DNA of 64,000 nt from an uncultured Oxalobacter sp. (GTDB lineage: Bacteria > Pseudomonadota > Gammaproteobacteria > Burkholderiales > Burkholderiaceae_D), in the NCBI GenBank assembly GCA_934401755.1, contig CAKRSU010000004.1:1-64000 (forward strand). Direction: 5' to 3'. Of this stretch, positions 29,899-40,488 are shown piece after piece (within the stretch, counting starts at the first letter, position 1; each line of letters begins with the position of its first letter). The position numbers were made by a program, and so were the translations under genes. Under the pieces are notes generated by a model. It worked only from the letters and a program-made list of their open reading frames with translations. It was not told where the DNA came from and searched no databases.

Positions 29899-31464
29899 AT
29901 GACTCGATATGCTTTGATTTCTGTCTCTGATAAGACAGGTATTATTGAATTTGCTAAAGCGTTGGTTGCGATGGATACTATTATTTTATCCACTGGTGGC
30001 ACCGCTGACTTACTTCAGAAAAATGATATTCCCGTTACTGAAGTGGCTAGCTACACGGGATTTCCTGAAATGTTAGATGGCCGTGTAAAAACACTTCATC
30101 CAAAAATCCATGGTGGTATTCTTGCAAGACGAGACTTACCTGAACATATGCAAGCTTTAAAACAACATGGCATCAATACAATCGATATCGTCGTCGTTAA
30201 CTTATATCCATTTCAACAAACGATTGCAAAAAACGACTGCACATTAGAAGACGCTATTGAAAATATTGATATTGGCGGTCCTGCAATGTTGCGCTCTGCC
30301 GCTAAAAATTGGAAAGATGTTGCGGTTATTTGCAATCCTAAAGATTATGCTGATGTCATTGCTGAAATGCAAAAAAATCAGGGGATGCTTTCTACTGAGA
30401 CTCGTTTTCAACTCATGGTCAAAACGTTTTCCCATACCGCAGCGTACGACGGTGCCATTGCAAATTATATGTCCAGTCTAAACACTGACAAAAATGCTCA
30501 AAACCGTAAGGTTTATCCCGAAATTTTGAATTTACAATTAGAAAAAATGCAAGACCTGCGTTACGGAGAAAATCCTCACCAGTCCGCTGCATTTTACCGT
30601 GAAAAAAATATGCCTCATGGCGCATTAGCAAGTTATAAACAACTTCAAGGTAAAGAATTATCATATAACAATATCGCTGATTCTGATGCAGCTTGGGAAT
30701 GCGTTAAAAGCTTCAATGAACCTGCCTGCGTTATTATTAAACACGCCAATCCTTGTGGCGTTGCCGTTGGAGAAAATTTACTTGATGCCTATACAAAAGC
30801 ATTAAAAACGGATCCACAAGCGGCTTTCGGAGGAATTATTGCATTTAATGGTGAATTGGATAAACAAACGGCAGAAGAAGTTGCCAAATTATTTGTTGAA
30901 GTATTAATCGCGCCACACTTCACTGAAGAAGCAAAAAACATCTTTAATCGTAAGAAAAATTTGCGTTTACTGGAAATTCCTCTTGGGAAACAGACAAATA
31001 CTTACGAAATGAAACGAATTGGCGGAGGGATGCTTGTTCAATCTGTTGATACTGCTGAAACTCAAGCAGATAACCTCAAAACTGTCACAAAAGTAACCCC
31101 AACACAGCAACAAATTGATGACATGTTGTTTGCTTATAAGATTGTGAAATTTGTAAAATCTAATGCGATCGTCTTCTGTGGTAATGGCATGACATTAGGC
31201 ATTGGTGCAGGACAAGTCAGCCGAGTTGACTCTGCCCGTACGGCAACGATGAAAGCCGCTCAAGCCGGCCTTTCACTAAAAGATTCTGTTGTTGCTTCTG
31301 ATGCGTTCTTTCCTTTCCGTGATGGTCTAGATATTGCAGCAGAAGCGGGAGCAAAAGCAGTCATTCAACCTGGTGGATCTGTCCGAGACCAAGAAGTCAT
31401 TGATGCAGCGGATGAACATGGCATCACGATGGTTTTTACAGGAACTCGCCACTTCCGCCATTAA
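29899..31464 (+). CDS. purH: Bifunctional AICAR formyltransferase/IMP cyclohydrolase
   Basis: Last two steps of de novo IMP synthesis. The 521-aa protein has an N-terminal MGS-like cyclohydrolase domain ([42 protein letters not shown]) and a C-terminal transformylase domain ([29 protein letters not shown]). Both domains are complete. It follows fis in a conserved order before ruvC. Confidence 0.97.
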   Translation: MTRYALISVSDKTGIIEFAKALVAMDTIILSTGGTADLLQKNDIPVTEVASYTGFPEMLDGRVKTLHPKIHGGILARRDLPEHMQALKQHGINTIDIVVVNLYPFQQTIAKNDCTLEDAIENIDIGGPAMLRSAAKNWKDVAVICNPKDYADVIAEMQKNQGMLSTETRFQLMVKTFSHTAAYDGAIANYMSSLNTDKNAQNRKVYPEILNLQLEKMQDLRYGENPHQSAAFYREKNMPHGALASYKQLQGKELSYNNIADSDAAWECVKSFNEPACVIIKHANPCGVAVGENLLDAYTKALKTDPQAAFGGIIAFNGELDKQTAEEVAKLFVEVLIAPHFTEEAKNIFNRKKNLRLLEIPLGKQTNTYEMKRIGGGMLVQSVDTAETQADNLKTVTKVTPTQQQIDDMLFAYKIVKFVKSNAIVFCGNGMTLGIGAGQVSRVDSARTATMKAAQAGLSLKDSVVASDAFFPFRDGLDIAAEAGAKAVIQPGGSVRDQEVIDAADEHGITMVFTGTRHFRH

Positions 31465-31527
31465 TTGAATGCCATTCACAAGGATTAACTCATATGCAAT
31501 ACGTTATCAATTGATATAGGGAGCATC

Positions 31528-32073
31528 ATGAGAATCCTTGGCATTGATCCTGGATTACGTACAACAGGCTTTGGCGTTATTGATAAAACCGGCAATCAAT
31601 TAAAGTATATTGCTTCAGGAACCGTAAAAACACCAACTGATGCTGGACTCCCCATACGATTAAAAACAATCTTCCAAGGGGTAACTGAAATTATTCATAC
31701 CTATCGACCAGATTGTAGTGCCATTGAAAAAGTTTTCGTTAACGTCAATCCTCAATCCACTTTAATGCTCGGACAAGCCCGAGGCACTGCCATCAGTGCT
31801 CTTGTTGCCGCCGAACTTGAAGTTTATGAATTTACAGCACTGCAAATAAAACAAGCTGTCGTTGGACATGGAAAAGCGGATAAAGGACAAGTTCAAGAAA
31901 TGGTTCGGCGCTTATTATCATTACCAGGAACGCCAGGATCTGATGCCTCTGATGCATTAGGGGCTGCAATTTGTCATGCTCATGGATTAGATACCATTCG
32001 TACACTGGAACGAGCCGCATCATTAGGTCCTCGCGGTTCTTTTAGCATTCGACGAGGCAGATTGATTCGCTAA
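31528..32073 (+). CDS. ruvC: Holliday junction endonuclease RuvC
   Basis: 181 aa. Resolves Holliday junctions. The catalytic acidic residues appear in [14 protein letters not shown] (Asp near the N-terminus), [15 protein letters not shown] (Glu) and the terminal [12 protein letters not shown] segment (Asp pair). Strong RBS AGGGAG. First of the ruvC-ruvA-ruvB set. Confidence 0.97.
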   Translation: MRILGIDPGLRTTGFGVIDKTGNQLKYIASGTVKTPTDAGLPIRLKTIFQGVTEIIHTYRPDCSAIEKVFVNVNPQSTLMLGQARGTAISALVAAELEVYEFTALQIKQAVVGHGKADKGQVQEMVRRLLSLPGTPGSDASDALGAAICHAHGLDTIRTLERAASLGPRGSFSIRRGRLIR

Positions 32074-32111
32074 TTGGCTTTTAACTCGTTGATTTTTATG
32101 GAAAATACAAA

Positions 32112-32693
32112 ATGATAGGCTGTATCCAAGGAACCCTGCTTGAAAAAAATCCACCTCAAATTCTTGTGGACTGTCATGGTGTAGGATATGAAATAGATGT
32201 ACCAATGAGCACATTTTATAATCTGCCTGCATTAAACGAAACTATCAAATTATTTACACATTTAGCCATTCGAGAAGATGCTCATGTGCTATATGGTTTT
32301 GGTACATTAGATGAGCGTACGCTCTTTCGGCAACTTATCAAAATTACAGGGATAGGTGCTCGTACAGCTTTAGCTCTTCTTTCAGGGATTTCTGCCAATG
32401 AAATGACTGAAATCGTTGCAATGCAAGATACCGTTCGACTTTGCCGAATTCCGGGCATTGGAAAAAAAACAGCCGAACGCTTACTCCTTGAACTCAAAGG
32501 CAAATTGAATACCTCTGCTATAGCGAATACGATTTCTGCTTCATCCAATATTAATCAAATCGATATTAAGAATGCTTTATTAGCATTAGGTTACTCTGAA
32601 AAAGAAATGCTACTTGCTATAAAACAAATACCCGCTGATTGTAATGTTTCAGATGGCATTAAAATGGCATTAAAAATCCTTTCCAAAAGTTAA
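32112..32693 (+). CDS. ruvA: Holliday junction DNA helicase subunit RuvA
   Basis: 193 aa. Binds the four-way junction and loads RuvB. It has the OB domain start [20 protein letters not shown], two helix-hairpin-helix motifs ([16 protein letters not shown] and [19 protein letters not shown]), and a C-terminal RuvB-contacting domain. It is 38 bases after ruvC and 32 before ruvB. Confidence 0.97.
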   Translation: MIGCIQGTLLEKNPPQILVDCHGVGYEIDVPMSTFYNLPALNETIKLFTHLAIREDAHVLYGFGTLDERTLFRQLIKITGIGARTALALLSGISANEMTEIVAMQDTVRLCRIPGIGKKTAERLLLELKGKLNTSAIANTISASSNINQIDIKNALLALGYSEKEMLLAIKQIPADCNVSDGIKMALKILSKS

Positions 32694-32725
32694 TAGCATG
32701 GTGAATCATTTAAAATAGGATTTTC

Positions 32726-33796
32726 ATGAGCATACAAACGGATCATTTTAGCGAAAAACGCATCATTAACGCAGAACCGGTTTCTTCAAATGAAGAAGCA
32801 GTTGAACGGGCCTTGCGTCCAAAATATCTTCACGAATATGTTGGACAAAAAAAAGCCCGAGAACAATTGGAGATTTTCATTGCTGCAGCGAAGAAACGAC
32901 AAGAGGCATTGGATCATACTCTGCTCTTTGGACCTCCAGGATTGGGAAAAACGACTTTAGCACACATTATTGCTCGAGAAATGGGCGTTAATCTTCGACA
33001 AACTTCGGGCCCTGTCTTAGAACGCCCTGGCGATTTAGCCGCTATCCTCACGAATCTAGAAGCAAATGATGTACTTTTTATCGATGAAATTCATCGAATG
33101 TCCCCTGTTGTTGAAGAAATTCTCTATCCTGCTTTAGAAGATTACCAAATTGATATTCTAATTGGCGAAGGCCCCGCCGCACGTTCTGTTAAACTAGACT
33201 TACAGCCATTTACATTAATTGGTGCCACAACGCGTGCAGGAATGCTGACAAACCCACTACGTGATCGATTTGGGGTTGTTGCACGGCTTGAATTTTATGA
33301 TACGGATGATCTCACTCAAATCGTTACTCGTAGTGCAATGCTACTTAAAGCGCCCATTATTGAAGAAGGCGCACGAGAAATTGCTAAACGAGCAAGAGGA
33401 ACCCCCCGTATCGCTAATCGGCTATTACGTCGAGTCAGAGATTATGCTGAAGTACGTGGTACCGGTGAAATTACCCGCGAAATAGCTGATGCTGCCTTAC
33501 AGATATTAGACGTTGATCCGGTTGGTTTCGATCTTATGGATAGAAAATTGCTTGAAGCCGTTCTTTTTAAATTTGGTGGTGGTCCCGTTGGGATTACTAA
33601 TCTTGCGGCTGCAATCGGAGAAGAAGTTGATACAATTGAAGACGTTTTAGAGCCTTATCTCATCCAACAAGGCTTCCTACAACGTACTCCACGAGGAAGA
33701 ATTGCAACAACAGCAACTTATCGTCATTTTGGTATCACCCCTCCTTCACAAAACAGTTCCAATAACCTTAATCTCTGGGACAATATTAATGATTAA
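32726..33796 (+). CDS. ruvB: Holliday junction DNA helicase ATPase RuvB
   Basis: 356-aa AAA+ branch-migration motor. Walker A is [12 protein letters not shown], Walker B is LFIDEIHRM, with the RuvB-specific [16 protein letters not shown] hairpin, sensor segment LIGATTRAG, and C-terminal winged helix [11 protein letters not shown]. The end overlaps the mutT start by 8 bases. Confidence 0.97.
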   Translation: MSIQTDHFSEKRIINAEPVSSNEEAVERALRPKYLHEYVGQKKAREQLEIFIAAAKKRQEALDHTLLFGPPGLGKTTLAHIIAREMGVNLRQTSGPVLERPGDLAAILTNLEANDVLFIDEIHRMSPVVEEILYPALEDYQIDILIGEGPAARSVKLDLQPFTLIGATTRAGMLTNPLRDRFGVVARLEFYDTDDLTQIVTRSAMLLKAPIIEEGAREIAKRARGTPRIANRLLRRVRDYAEVRGTGEITREIADAALQILDVDPVGFDLMDRKLLEAVLFKFGGGPVGITNLAAAIGEEVDTIEDVLEPYLIQQGFLQRTPRGRIATTATYRHFGITPPSQNSSNNLNLWDNIND

Positions 33797-34193
33797 TTCT
33801 CCTTCAATTATTGATGTTGCTGTTGGAATCCTTCTCCAATCTAATGGCAAAATATTACTTGCCCAACGGCCTAAAGGCAAAATATATGCTGGGTATTGGG
33901 AATTTCCAGGCGGAAAAATCGAAAAAGGAGAAACGGTACAACAAGCTCTAACACGAGAATTGCAAGAAGAATTAGGAATTACTGTCCTATCTTCACAAGC
34001 ATGGTGCTGCATGGAACATACCTATTCACACGCTCATGTTAGATTGCATTGTTTTATTGTTACTGATTGGCAAGGCAACCCAACACCTTGTGAAAGTCAA
34101 ATATTACAATGGCAAAACTATCCCATCAATGTTACGCCTTTGCTTCCAGCAACAATACCACTTTGCTCATGGCTTCATAATTGGCTACTTTGA
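33789..34193 (+). CDS. mutT: 8-oxo-dGTP diphosphatase MutT-type Nudix hydrolase
   Basis: 134 aa. The Nudix box is [20 protein letters not shown] followed by ELGI, preceded by [19 protein letters not shown], the pattern of MutT proteins that clean oxidised dGTP from the pool. The longer frame would run into ruvB. The ATG at 33789 gives the usual MutT N-terminus ([15 protein letters not shown]) and overlaps the ruvB stop by 8 bases, indicating coupling. The exact substrate is inferred from the family. Confidence 0.88.
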   Translation: MINSPSIIDVAVGILLQSNGKILLAQRPKGKIYAGYWEFPGGKIEKGETVQQALTRELQEELGITVLSSQAWCCMEHTYSHAHVRLHCFIVTDWQGNPTPCESQILQWQNYPINVTPLLPATIPLCSWLHNWLL

Positions 34194-34262
34194 TGAAGTC
34201 TTCTACTTAACTTTTTTTGAATACATGCTAGAATGCTCGTTTAAAAATCAGGAGATTTTGTA

Positions 34263-34577
34263 ATGATCATTGAACTGGTCGATATTTTAATTCAACCTGG
34301 TAAACAGGATGAATTCGATAAGGCCATCATACATGGCATAAATACTTATATTGCTCAAACACCAGGCTTTTTAGGATACCGTATCGGAAAATCCATTGAA
34401 TCACCGGAGCGTTATGTTTTACAAAACTATTGGGCAACACTTGAAAACCATACCATTGATTTTCGTGGATCACCAAACTTTTTAGAATGGCGAAGTGTTG
34501 TCGGCCCATTTTTTGCTCGCCCTCCATTAGTTGAGCATTTGATAATTTCAGATGAAAAAAACATCGCTCAGTCATAA
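34263..34577 (+). CDS. Antibiotic biosynthesis monooxygenase (ABM) domain protein
   Basis: 104 aa with a single ABM fold: MIIELVDILIQPGKQDEFDK, GFLGYRIGKSIESPERYVL and the WATLENHTIDFRGSPNF segment. Family members include quinol monooxygenase YgiN and haem-degrading proteins. The substrate here is unknown. Preceded by AGGAG and the last gene of the + strand run before tRNA-Leu. Confidence 0.82.
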   Translation: MIIELVDILIQPGKQDEFDKAIIHGINTYIAQTPGFLGYRIGKSIESPERYVLQNYWATLENHTIDFRGSPNFLEWRSVVGPFFARPPLVEHLIISDEKNIAQS

Positions 34578-34634
34578 ATTTATACGATCTTATCTTGCTT
34601 ATATTTTCAAAATAAGAGATAATATAAAGATGTC

Positions 34635-34721
34635 GCCGGGGTGGCGAAATTGGTAGACGCAGCAGACTCAAAATCTGCCGGTAGAGATACTGTGCCGGTT
34701 CGATTCCGGCTCCCGGCACCA
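34635..34721 (+). tRNA. tRNA-Leu(CAA)
   Basis: 87 bases including encoded CCA. Acceptor stem GCCGGGG pairs with TCCCGGC (one G-U). The anticodon stem GCAGA/TCTGC encloses loop CTCAAAA with anticodon CAA at 34669-34671. A long variable arm and GGTTCGATTCC T-arm fit tRNA-Leu reading UUG. Confidence 0.97.
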
Positions 34722-34765
34722 CGACATAAAAATAAAATACCTCGAATTCCAACAAGATTCATTAG

Positions 34766-34790
34766 AAACAACGCTTTACGCGTTGTTTTT
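34766..34790 (+). terminator. Terminator after tRNA-Leu
   Basis: Perfect 9-bp stem (34766-34774 with 34780-34788), 5-base loop, merging into a run of T. Confidence 0.8.
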
Positions 34791-35100
34791 TATTGCTTGC
34801 GTTTTCAAAATAAATCGAAATACCTCATAATTTTTATACATCAAGGGCGCACTATTGCCTCACGAAAAGGCGCACGGAACGAGCAGAGGTAATAATGGGC
34901 TCTACACCAAAAAGAGGGGCAGGCTCCATTCCAAACCATTCAATTAATCGTTAATAATATTCTAAAACAACATATAACAAACATCTATTAATGACCACAG
35001 AGGACTCTAACTCTTAAACGATAGTTCTCAAAGTTTCTAAAGCCATAAGCTCTTCTTTAAATGAGTTTCATCTTATGGTAACAGCGATATAACAAAAAGA
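34791..35100. other. Intergenic stretch, nothing recognised
   Basis: About 310 bases between the tRNA-Leu terminator and the glcB terminator. Several short frames overlap the tRNA and are spurious. No gene or conserved structure seen. Confidence 0.5.
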
Positions 35101-35128
35101 AACTGGACTATCTTTCGATAGCCCAGTT
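35101..35128 (-). terminator. Terminator after glcB
   Basis: 12-bp stem (35101-35112 with 35117-35128, one mismatch) with a 4-base loop, followed by a T-rich run on the - strand. Confidence 0.8.
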
Positions 35129-35158
35129 CATACTAACTACAATGATAACAAATGATAT

Positions 35159-37360
35159 TTAGCATTTTCCGCAGCAGCATTGTCCGCAAGAGAAATATTC
35201 CTTAGCGCGCTGACGCCACATATGAAGTAATGGCTCCGTATAACCAGATGGCTGATGCAATCCTCTAAATACTAAATCAACTGCTGCGCGGAAACCTGGA
35301 TTATGAGCATAATCATCAGACATTCTCTGATAACCAGGTTCATTTGCATTCTGATTATCCACAACAACAGCCATCCGTTTTAACGTATCCATAACCTGTG
35401 GAACAGTAGCAATACCATGACGTAACCAGTTCGCTAAATGCTGACTGGAAATACGGAGCGTTGCACGATCTTCCATCAATGCCGTATCTGTAATATCTGG
35501 TACTTTAGAACAGCCAACTCCCAAGTTAACCCAACGAACAACATATCCCAGTAACGACTGGCAATTATTATTCAATTCTGCTTGAATTTCCTCAGGCGTC
35601 CAACTTGGATTTGCTTCAACAGGAATTGTTAACAAATCATCTAATACGGATGGGAATGGACGTTTTGCATCCATAGCTGCCTGTGTTTCTTCAATATTAA
35701 CTTGATGATAATGCAAAGCATGTAACACGGCCGCAGTTGGAGAAGGAACCCATGCTGTATTTGCACCAGCCTGCAGATGACCAATTTTTTGTTCAATCAT
35801 ATCTGCCATAAGGTCAGGTGCTGCCCACATTCCCTTACCAATTTGGGCGACACCACGCATACCGCATTCTAGCCCAACATAAACATTATTGTCTTCATAG
35901 GCCTGAATCCATTTTGTTTTCTTCATGTCGCCCTTGCGAATCATCGGACCAGCTTCCATAGAAGTATGAATTTCATCTCCGGTACGATCTAAGAAACCCG
36001 TATTAATGAATGCTAAACGATGAGACAATGCTTCGACACAAGCTTTCAGATTCACGGATGTACGACGTTCTTCATCCATAATCCCTAATTTAATAGTGTA
36101 TTGTGGCAATCCCAACAATGCTTCAACACGATTAAAGATTTCATTAGTGAACGCACATTCCGCAGAACCATGCTGTTTCGGTTTAACTACATAAATGGAA
36201 CCTTCTGTTGTACTGATCTTTGTCTTCAGATCACGCATCATGATCAAAGAAGTGATCACTCCATCCATAATCCCTTCGAAAACTTCATTATTATTTTCAT
36301 CTAATATGGAAGGATTCGTCATTAAATGACCAACATTACGGACAAAAATCAAACTACGCCCTTTTAGAGAGAACTTTTCTCCTGTTTTAACGCAGCTATA
36401 TTCACGATCAGCACTTAAACGGCGAATAAAAGTACTTCCATTTTTGGTAACACTTTCTTCAAGATCACCTTTTACAACACCCAGTAAATTATGGTAGACC
36501 AATGCCTTATCTTCTGCATCAACAGCAGTCACAGCATCTTCGCAGTCCAAGATTGTTGTTGTTGCTGATTCAACAATAATGTCACGAACACTTGCAGGAT
36601 CTGTTGCACAAACAGGGCTGTTTTTGTCAAACAGCATATCAAAATGCATGTAATTCTGTTTAAACAGTAAAGAAGTTGGTGCATCAGCAGATCCATTGAT
36701 ACCAATCAAACAAGAAGGATCTTTTAGAGCAGATTCCGAACCATCTTTCAAAACAACAACCAAAACCCCATTTTTTACATAGTAACGAACAGCATCCAAA
36801 TGAGAACCCGAAGTCAGTGGAATGAATTTATCTAGTAAATCACGAGCATAATCAATGACTTTCTGACCACGGATCGGATTAAATGCACCGCTACGGGTTG
36901 CACCATCTTCCTCACTAATAGCATCTGTGCCATACAATGCATCATACAAACTAACCCAACGTGCATTGACCGCATTTAAAACATAACGCGCATTAGTCAA
37001 TGGAACAACAAGCTGAGGCCCACCTTGTGTTGAAACTTCATGATCAATATTTTTCGGATCAATCGTGACATTTTCAGGGACAGGTTCCAAATAGCCAATT
37101 TTGCGTAAGAATGCCTTATAGCCTTCCATATCCGTGACAGGACCAGGATTGAGTCGATGCCAGATATCTAATTCTTCTTGCAAACGATCACGCACGGCAA
37201 GAAGTTCAACATTCTTTGGCGTCAAATCATGCACAATCGCATCAAAGCCACGCCAGAAATCATCACTTTTGATTCCTGTACCAGGCAAGGCTTCATCTTC
37301 AATAAAACGATATAAAGGTTCAGCTACCTTCAAACGATAGCATTGTTTACGTTCAGTCAT
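35159..37360 (-). CDS. glcB: Malate synthase G
   Basis: 733 aa. Condenses glyoxylate with acetyl-CoA to malate. The G-isoform layout is clear: SGAFNPIRGQKVIDYARDLL, DCEDAVTAVDAEDK, RNVGHLMTNP, GIMDEERRTSVNLKAC and FINTGFLDRTGDEIHTSMEAG with catalytic Arg/Asp region; length matches the family. The extreme C-terminus is odd: it ends KEYFSCGQCCCGKC, five Cys in the last nine residues. No isocitrate lyase is in the window, so it may serve glycolate/glyoxylate use. Single-gene unit with terminator 35101-35128. Confidence 0.96.
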   Translation of the reverse strand: MTERKQCYRLKVAEPLYRFIEDEALPGTGIKSDDFWRGFDAIVHDLTPKNVELLAVRDRLQEELDIWHRLNPGPVTDMEGYKAFLRKIGYLEPVPENVTIDPKNIDHEVSTQGGPQLVVPLTNARYVLNAVNARWVSLYDALYGTDAISEEDGATRSGAFNPIRGQKVIDYARDLLDKFIPLTSGSHLDAVRYYVKNGVLVVVLKDGSESALKDPSCLIGINGSADAPTSLLFKQNYMHFDMLFDKNSPVCATDPASVRDIIVESATTTILDCEDAVTAVDAEDKALVYHNLLGVVKGDLEESVTKNGSTFIRRLSADREYSCVKTGEKFSLKGRSLIFVRNVGHLMTNPSILDENNNEVFEGIMDGVITSLIMMRDLKTKISTTEGSIYVVKPKQHGSAECAFTNEIFNRVEALLGLPQYTIKLGIMDEERRTSVNLKACVEALSHRLAFINTGFLDRTGDEIHTSMEAGPMIRKGDMKKTKWIQAYEDNNVYVGLECGMRGVAQIGKGMWAAPDLMADMIEQKIGHLQAGANTAWVPSPTAAVLHALHYHQVNIEETQAAMDAKRPFPSVLDDLLTIPVEANPSWTPEEIQAELNNNCQSLLGYVVRWVNLGVGCSKVPDITDTALMEDRATLRISSQHLANWLRHGIATVPQVMDTLKRMAVVVDNQNANEPGYQRMSDDYAHNPGFRAAVDLVFRGLHQPSGYTEPLLHMWRQRAKEYFSCGQCCCGKC

Positions 37361-37762
37361 TTCTTCTTTATCAATTTATATTTGAGACAACTTTTAGACA
37401 GCCGAGTCCCGTTCCAAACTTTATTAAGAAACTGACACGGAAGAATGTATTCAAACATTCTGTGTGCGCAAAAAAAGCTGGCCTGATGGTTGACCATAAG
37501 CCAACAAGGGTAAAGACATCTTGCGTTGTCAATACAGTGTACTATTTACCCAATCAAACCTTATTTTTGTGCAAATAAGGTTCACATACGCAAAGAGAAG
37601 GGTTACTTCTTCCAAATCACACTAAATAATATCAATAAAGCGGATAGACATCATCCATTTTTTTCCAAAATGTGTCATTTCAGCGCAAAAATACTGGAAA
37701 TTACAACTTTTCGCAATAACATAACAATTTGGCAAACTTTCCTAAAAAGAAAACTACGACAA
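37361..37762. promoter_or_regulatory. Upstream region of glcB
   Basis: About 400 bases upstream of glcB on the - strand. It includes a hairpin GAATG-TATTCAAA-CATTC near 37443-37460. A glycine riboswitch, sometimes found before malate synthase genes, was looked for and not recognised. No convincing gene. Confidence 0.35.
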
Positions 37763-37966
37763 TCAATCTTTCATCCTACCAAAATGTTTGAGTGCTTTTA
37801 AAGCAACCCATCCTACAATGGCTGTTACAAAAGCCCCATCTAATAACCACTGATGAACACCTTCTCCAGTCAATCCATATTCATAAAAACGGAAAGACAT
37901 CACACCAAATCCGACCAATACTGAACCAAAAAATACTTCCCATTTTGAAAATCTTCTATTTTTCAT
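37763..37966 (-). CDS. Small predicted membrane protein, unknown
   Basis: 67 aa beginning MKNRRFSKWEVFFGSVLVGF. A basic N-terminus, a first hydrophobic segment (residues about 10-30) and a second one (AFVTAIVGWVALKAL), then a basic tail suggest one or two membrane helices. It ends about 400 bases upstream of glcB and follows relA on the same strand. No family recognised. Composition and membrane pattern make it more credible than a random frame of this length. Confidence 0.5.
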   Translation of the reverse strand: MKNRRFSKWEVFFGSVLVGFGVMSFRFYEYGLTGEGVHQWLLDGAFVTAIVGWVALKALKHFGRMKD

Positions 37967-38124
37967 TGCAATACCTGCAAAACTACTCTCAATGAGAATC
38001 TATCTATTCGCAAAATGCGACTATATCATGACTTTTATGACTCACATACAAACGCGAATGACAACCTACTCTCAATTTTTCTCAAAATATACTTAATAAG
38101 ACTATTTTTTTAAAACTAACTCCG

Positions 38125-40350
38125 TTAATTGCGAGTAACACTCAATACTCCAGCAACATCTCCAATCATTTTCAACGACTTACTAAGCCCATTTGCATTA
38201 GACACTTCTATCGTAAACGTCATTCTGGCATGTCCTTTGCGGCTTTGTGTTCGAACCCCAATAACATTGAGTTTTTCACGTGTAAAAATATCTGAGATAT
38301 CTCGAAGAAGTCCCTGACGATCTGTCGCTTCAACATAAACATCCGTCGGATAAACAGCTTCCACAGCATGACTTCCCCATCCCGTTTGAATCACCCGTTC
38401 TGGATTTTTACGAGCCATTTCCATGAAATTCTTACAGCCTAATCGATGAATAGAAACACCTTTACCTCGCGTCACAAAACCGATGATATCATCTGGTGGA
38501 ACAGGACGACAGCATCGGGCAAGCTGAGTCAATAATCCATCAGTTCCCACAACAAGTACTCTAGATTTCCCATCCGAGCGACTTTTTCGAATAATATCTT
38601 CTTCGCTTTGTTTATTTTGAAGCGGTATCTGACCATTTAATGCAATTTCAATAGCCTTTGAGGTAACTTTTTCTTTACCTAACGCAAAAAAAAGTTCATC
38701 TAACTTGCTATATTCTAATTTACGAGCAAGCTCTTCTAGGTTAACCGCTGTTTTACCTTCACGTTGCAATAATTTTTCAAGTATTGCTCGGCCATTATTG
38801 ACCGTTATTTCATACTCTTTGCTATTAAACCATGTACGGATTTTGGTATGAGTTCTCGGATTGACTGCATAGCCAGGGCTTAACCAATCTCGAGAAGGAC
38901 CAATATTCCCACTTGTCCCTTTCGCCGTAATAATCTCAACCGTTTGCCCACTTTTTAAGGGGGTATTTAATGGCACCATTACACCATCAACACGAGCACC
39001 ACGACACCGATGTCCGACATCAGTATGAATTTGATAGGCAAAATCAATAGGTGTAGCTCCTCGAGGCAAATCAATTACTCGTGCTTGTGGCGTTAAAGCA
39101 TAAATACGATCATCTAATGAAGCCGATTTAATCTTTTCTGTCCATTCTTTATGCGTATCTCCCTCTGCAACTGCATCACCAACTTCTGTTTTCCATGATA
39201 ATAGTTGCCGAAGATAGGAAATTTTCTCATCATAACGTTGGGCAACAAACGTTGAGCCTCCTGACTCTTTATATCGCCAATGTGCAGCAACACCAAATTC
39301 TGCAAGACGATGCATTTCCTCTGTTCGAATTTGAACTTCAAATGCCTGTCCATTTTCAGCTTCTACCACAGTATGAAGAGACTGATACCCATTGGGTTTA
39401 GGACGTGAAATATAATCATCGAATTCTTTTAGAATAGGATTCCAAAGACGATGAATAATATCTAACACCGTAAAACATGTCTTAATATCTGAGACGATAA
39501 CTCGAAAAGCCCTCAAATCATATAAACGTGAAAAATCAAGTGATTTTCCTCGCATTTTGTTATAGATACTATAAATATGTTTTGGCCGCCCAGCTACTTG
39601 TGCTTTGATGCCTGCATCATGAAGTTCCAAGCGCAATCGATCCATAATTCGTTGGATAAACGCTTCTCGCTCTGTCCTTTTTTCCTCTAAACTTTTGGCA
39701 ATATTACGATAAGCTTCTGGATTGACAAAACGAAAGGCTAAATCTTCCAATTCCCACTTAACTTGCCAAATGCCTAACCGATTAGCCAACGGAGCGTAAA
39801 TTTCTAATGTTTCTTTTGCATATTGAGTACATATCGCGTTATCTGCTTTTATTTTGGCAAAATAACGCAATGAAGCCATACGAACTGCCAAACGAATCAT
39901 GACAACCCGTATATCTGATGCCATCGCTAACAACATCTTACGCAATGTTTCGGTCTGCAACTTTCTGATCTGCGCTGCATTTTTTCCACGCGCCATTTCT
40001 TCAATACTGCTTGTTAGATCCTTTAATTTCAATAACTTACGCAAGCTATCTACCAAATTAAAGACTTCAATACCGAATTTTGGTTCAATTTCTTCTAAAA
40101 CTTCTGGATGGTATTCTGGTAATAAAGCAACCATTCCGGCTACTCGTGTTTGAACATCCGTATTAAGCTCTGACAAAATCAATCCAACATTTTTAGCGAA
40201 TTCAGCGCCAGGCTGTCCACAGATAACACTCACATCAGAAAAAGATGCTTTAACAAATTCAAAAGCATCCATAACCGTTTTTCCATCTGACTTAGATAAA
40301 CCAGATGTTAACCCCTCAATCGAATTAGTAATTAATACTGAAGAAACCAT
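38125..40350 (-). CDS. relA: RelA-type (p)ppGpp synthetase, hydrolase domain degenerate
   Basis: 741-aa long RSH protein. Its HD-like domain has lost the metal ligands: the LADRLHNMR of SpoT reads LAVRMASLR here. The synthetase domain is intact, with KEFDDYIS (E-x-D-D type) and PNGYQSLHTVV. TGS (IYALTPQARVIDLPRGATPI), a Cys-containing region (ARCCRPVPPDDIIGFVTRGK) and an ACT domain follow. This is the profile of the ribosome-associated, amino-acid-starvation synthetase. A GTG frame adds five residues, but the ATG at 40350 has AAAGGAGG four bases upstream and is preferred. Confidence 0.95.
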   Translation of the reverse strand: MVSSVLITNSIEGLTSGLSKSDGKTVMDAFEFVKASFSDVSVICGQPGAEFAKNVGLILSELNTDVQTRVAGMVALLPEYHPEVLEEIEPKFGIEVFNLVDSLRKLLKLKDLTSSIEEMARGKNAAQIRKLQTETLRKMLLAMASDIRVVMIRLAVRMASLRYFAKIKADNAICTQYAKETLEIYAPLANRLGIWQVKWELEDLAFRFVNPEAYRNIAKSLEEKRTEREAFIQRIMDRLRLELHDAGIKAQVAGRPKHIYSIYNKMRGKSLDFSRLYDLRAFRVIVSDIKTCFTVLDIIHRLWNPILKEFDDYISRPKPNGYQSLHTVVEAENGQAFEVQIRTEEMHRLAEFGVAAHWRYKESGGSTFVAQRYDEKISYLRQLLSWKTEVGDAVAEGDTHKEWTEKIKSASLDDRIYALTPQARVIDLPRGATPIDFAYQIHTDVGHRCRGARVDGVMVPLNTPLKSGQTVEIITAKGTSGNIGPSRDWLSPGYAVNPRTHTKIRTWFNSKEYEITVNNGRAILEKLLQREGKTAVNLEELARKLEYSKLDELFFALGKEKVTSKAIEIALNGQIPLQNKQSEEDIIRKSRSDGKSRVLVVGTDGLLTQLARCCRPVPPDDIIGFVTRGKGVSIHRLGCKNFMEMARKNPERVIQTGWGSHAVEAVYPTDVYVEATDRQGLLRDISDIFTREKLNVIGVRTQSRKGHARMTFTIEVSNANGLSKSLKMIGDVAGVLSVTRN

Positions 40351-40488
40351 GTTTCCTCCTTTCACCTTACGGCAATAGGAAAATAGATAGAATGTATTGC
40401 ATATTCATACAACACCCTCTTTATACCTTGACCCGATATTCATTCTTTTGCGAGTAATCAACTGCGGCATAAATAGCCATTTATTTCC

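Noticed and set aside
34327..34755. A 142-codon - strand frame over the ABM gene and tRNA-Leu
   Set aside because: It is the antisense of a tRNA and a recognised coding gene; part of its sequence comes from the tRNA complement.
37361..37762. Glycine riboswitch before glcB
   Set aside because: No paired aptamer cores matching the known consensus could be found in the - strand leader; only a short hairpin is visible.
37526..37801. 91-codon + strand frame upstream of glcB
   Set aside because: Overlaps the opposite-strand small membrane gene, no family match and poor coding composition.
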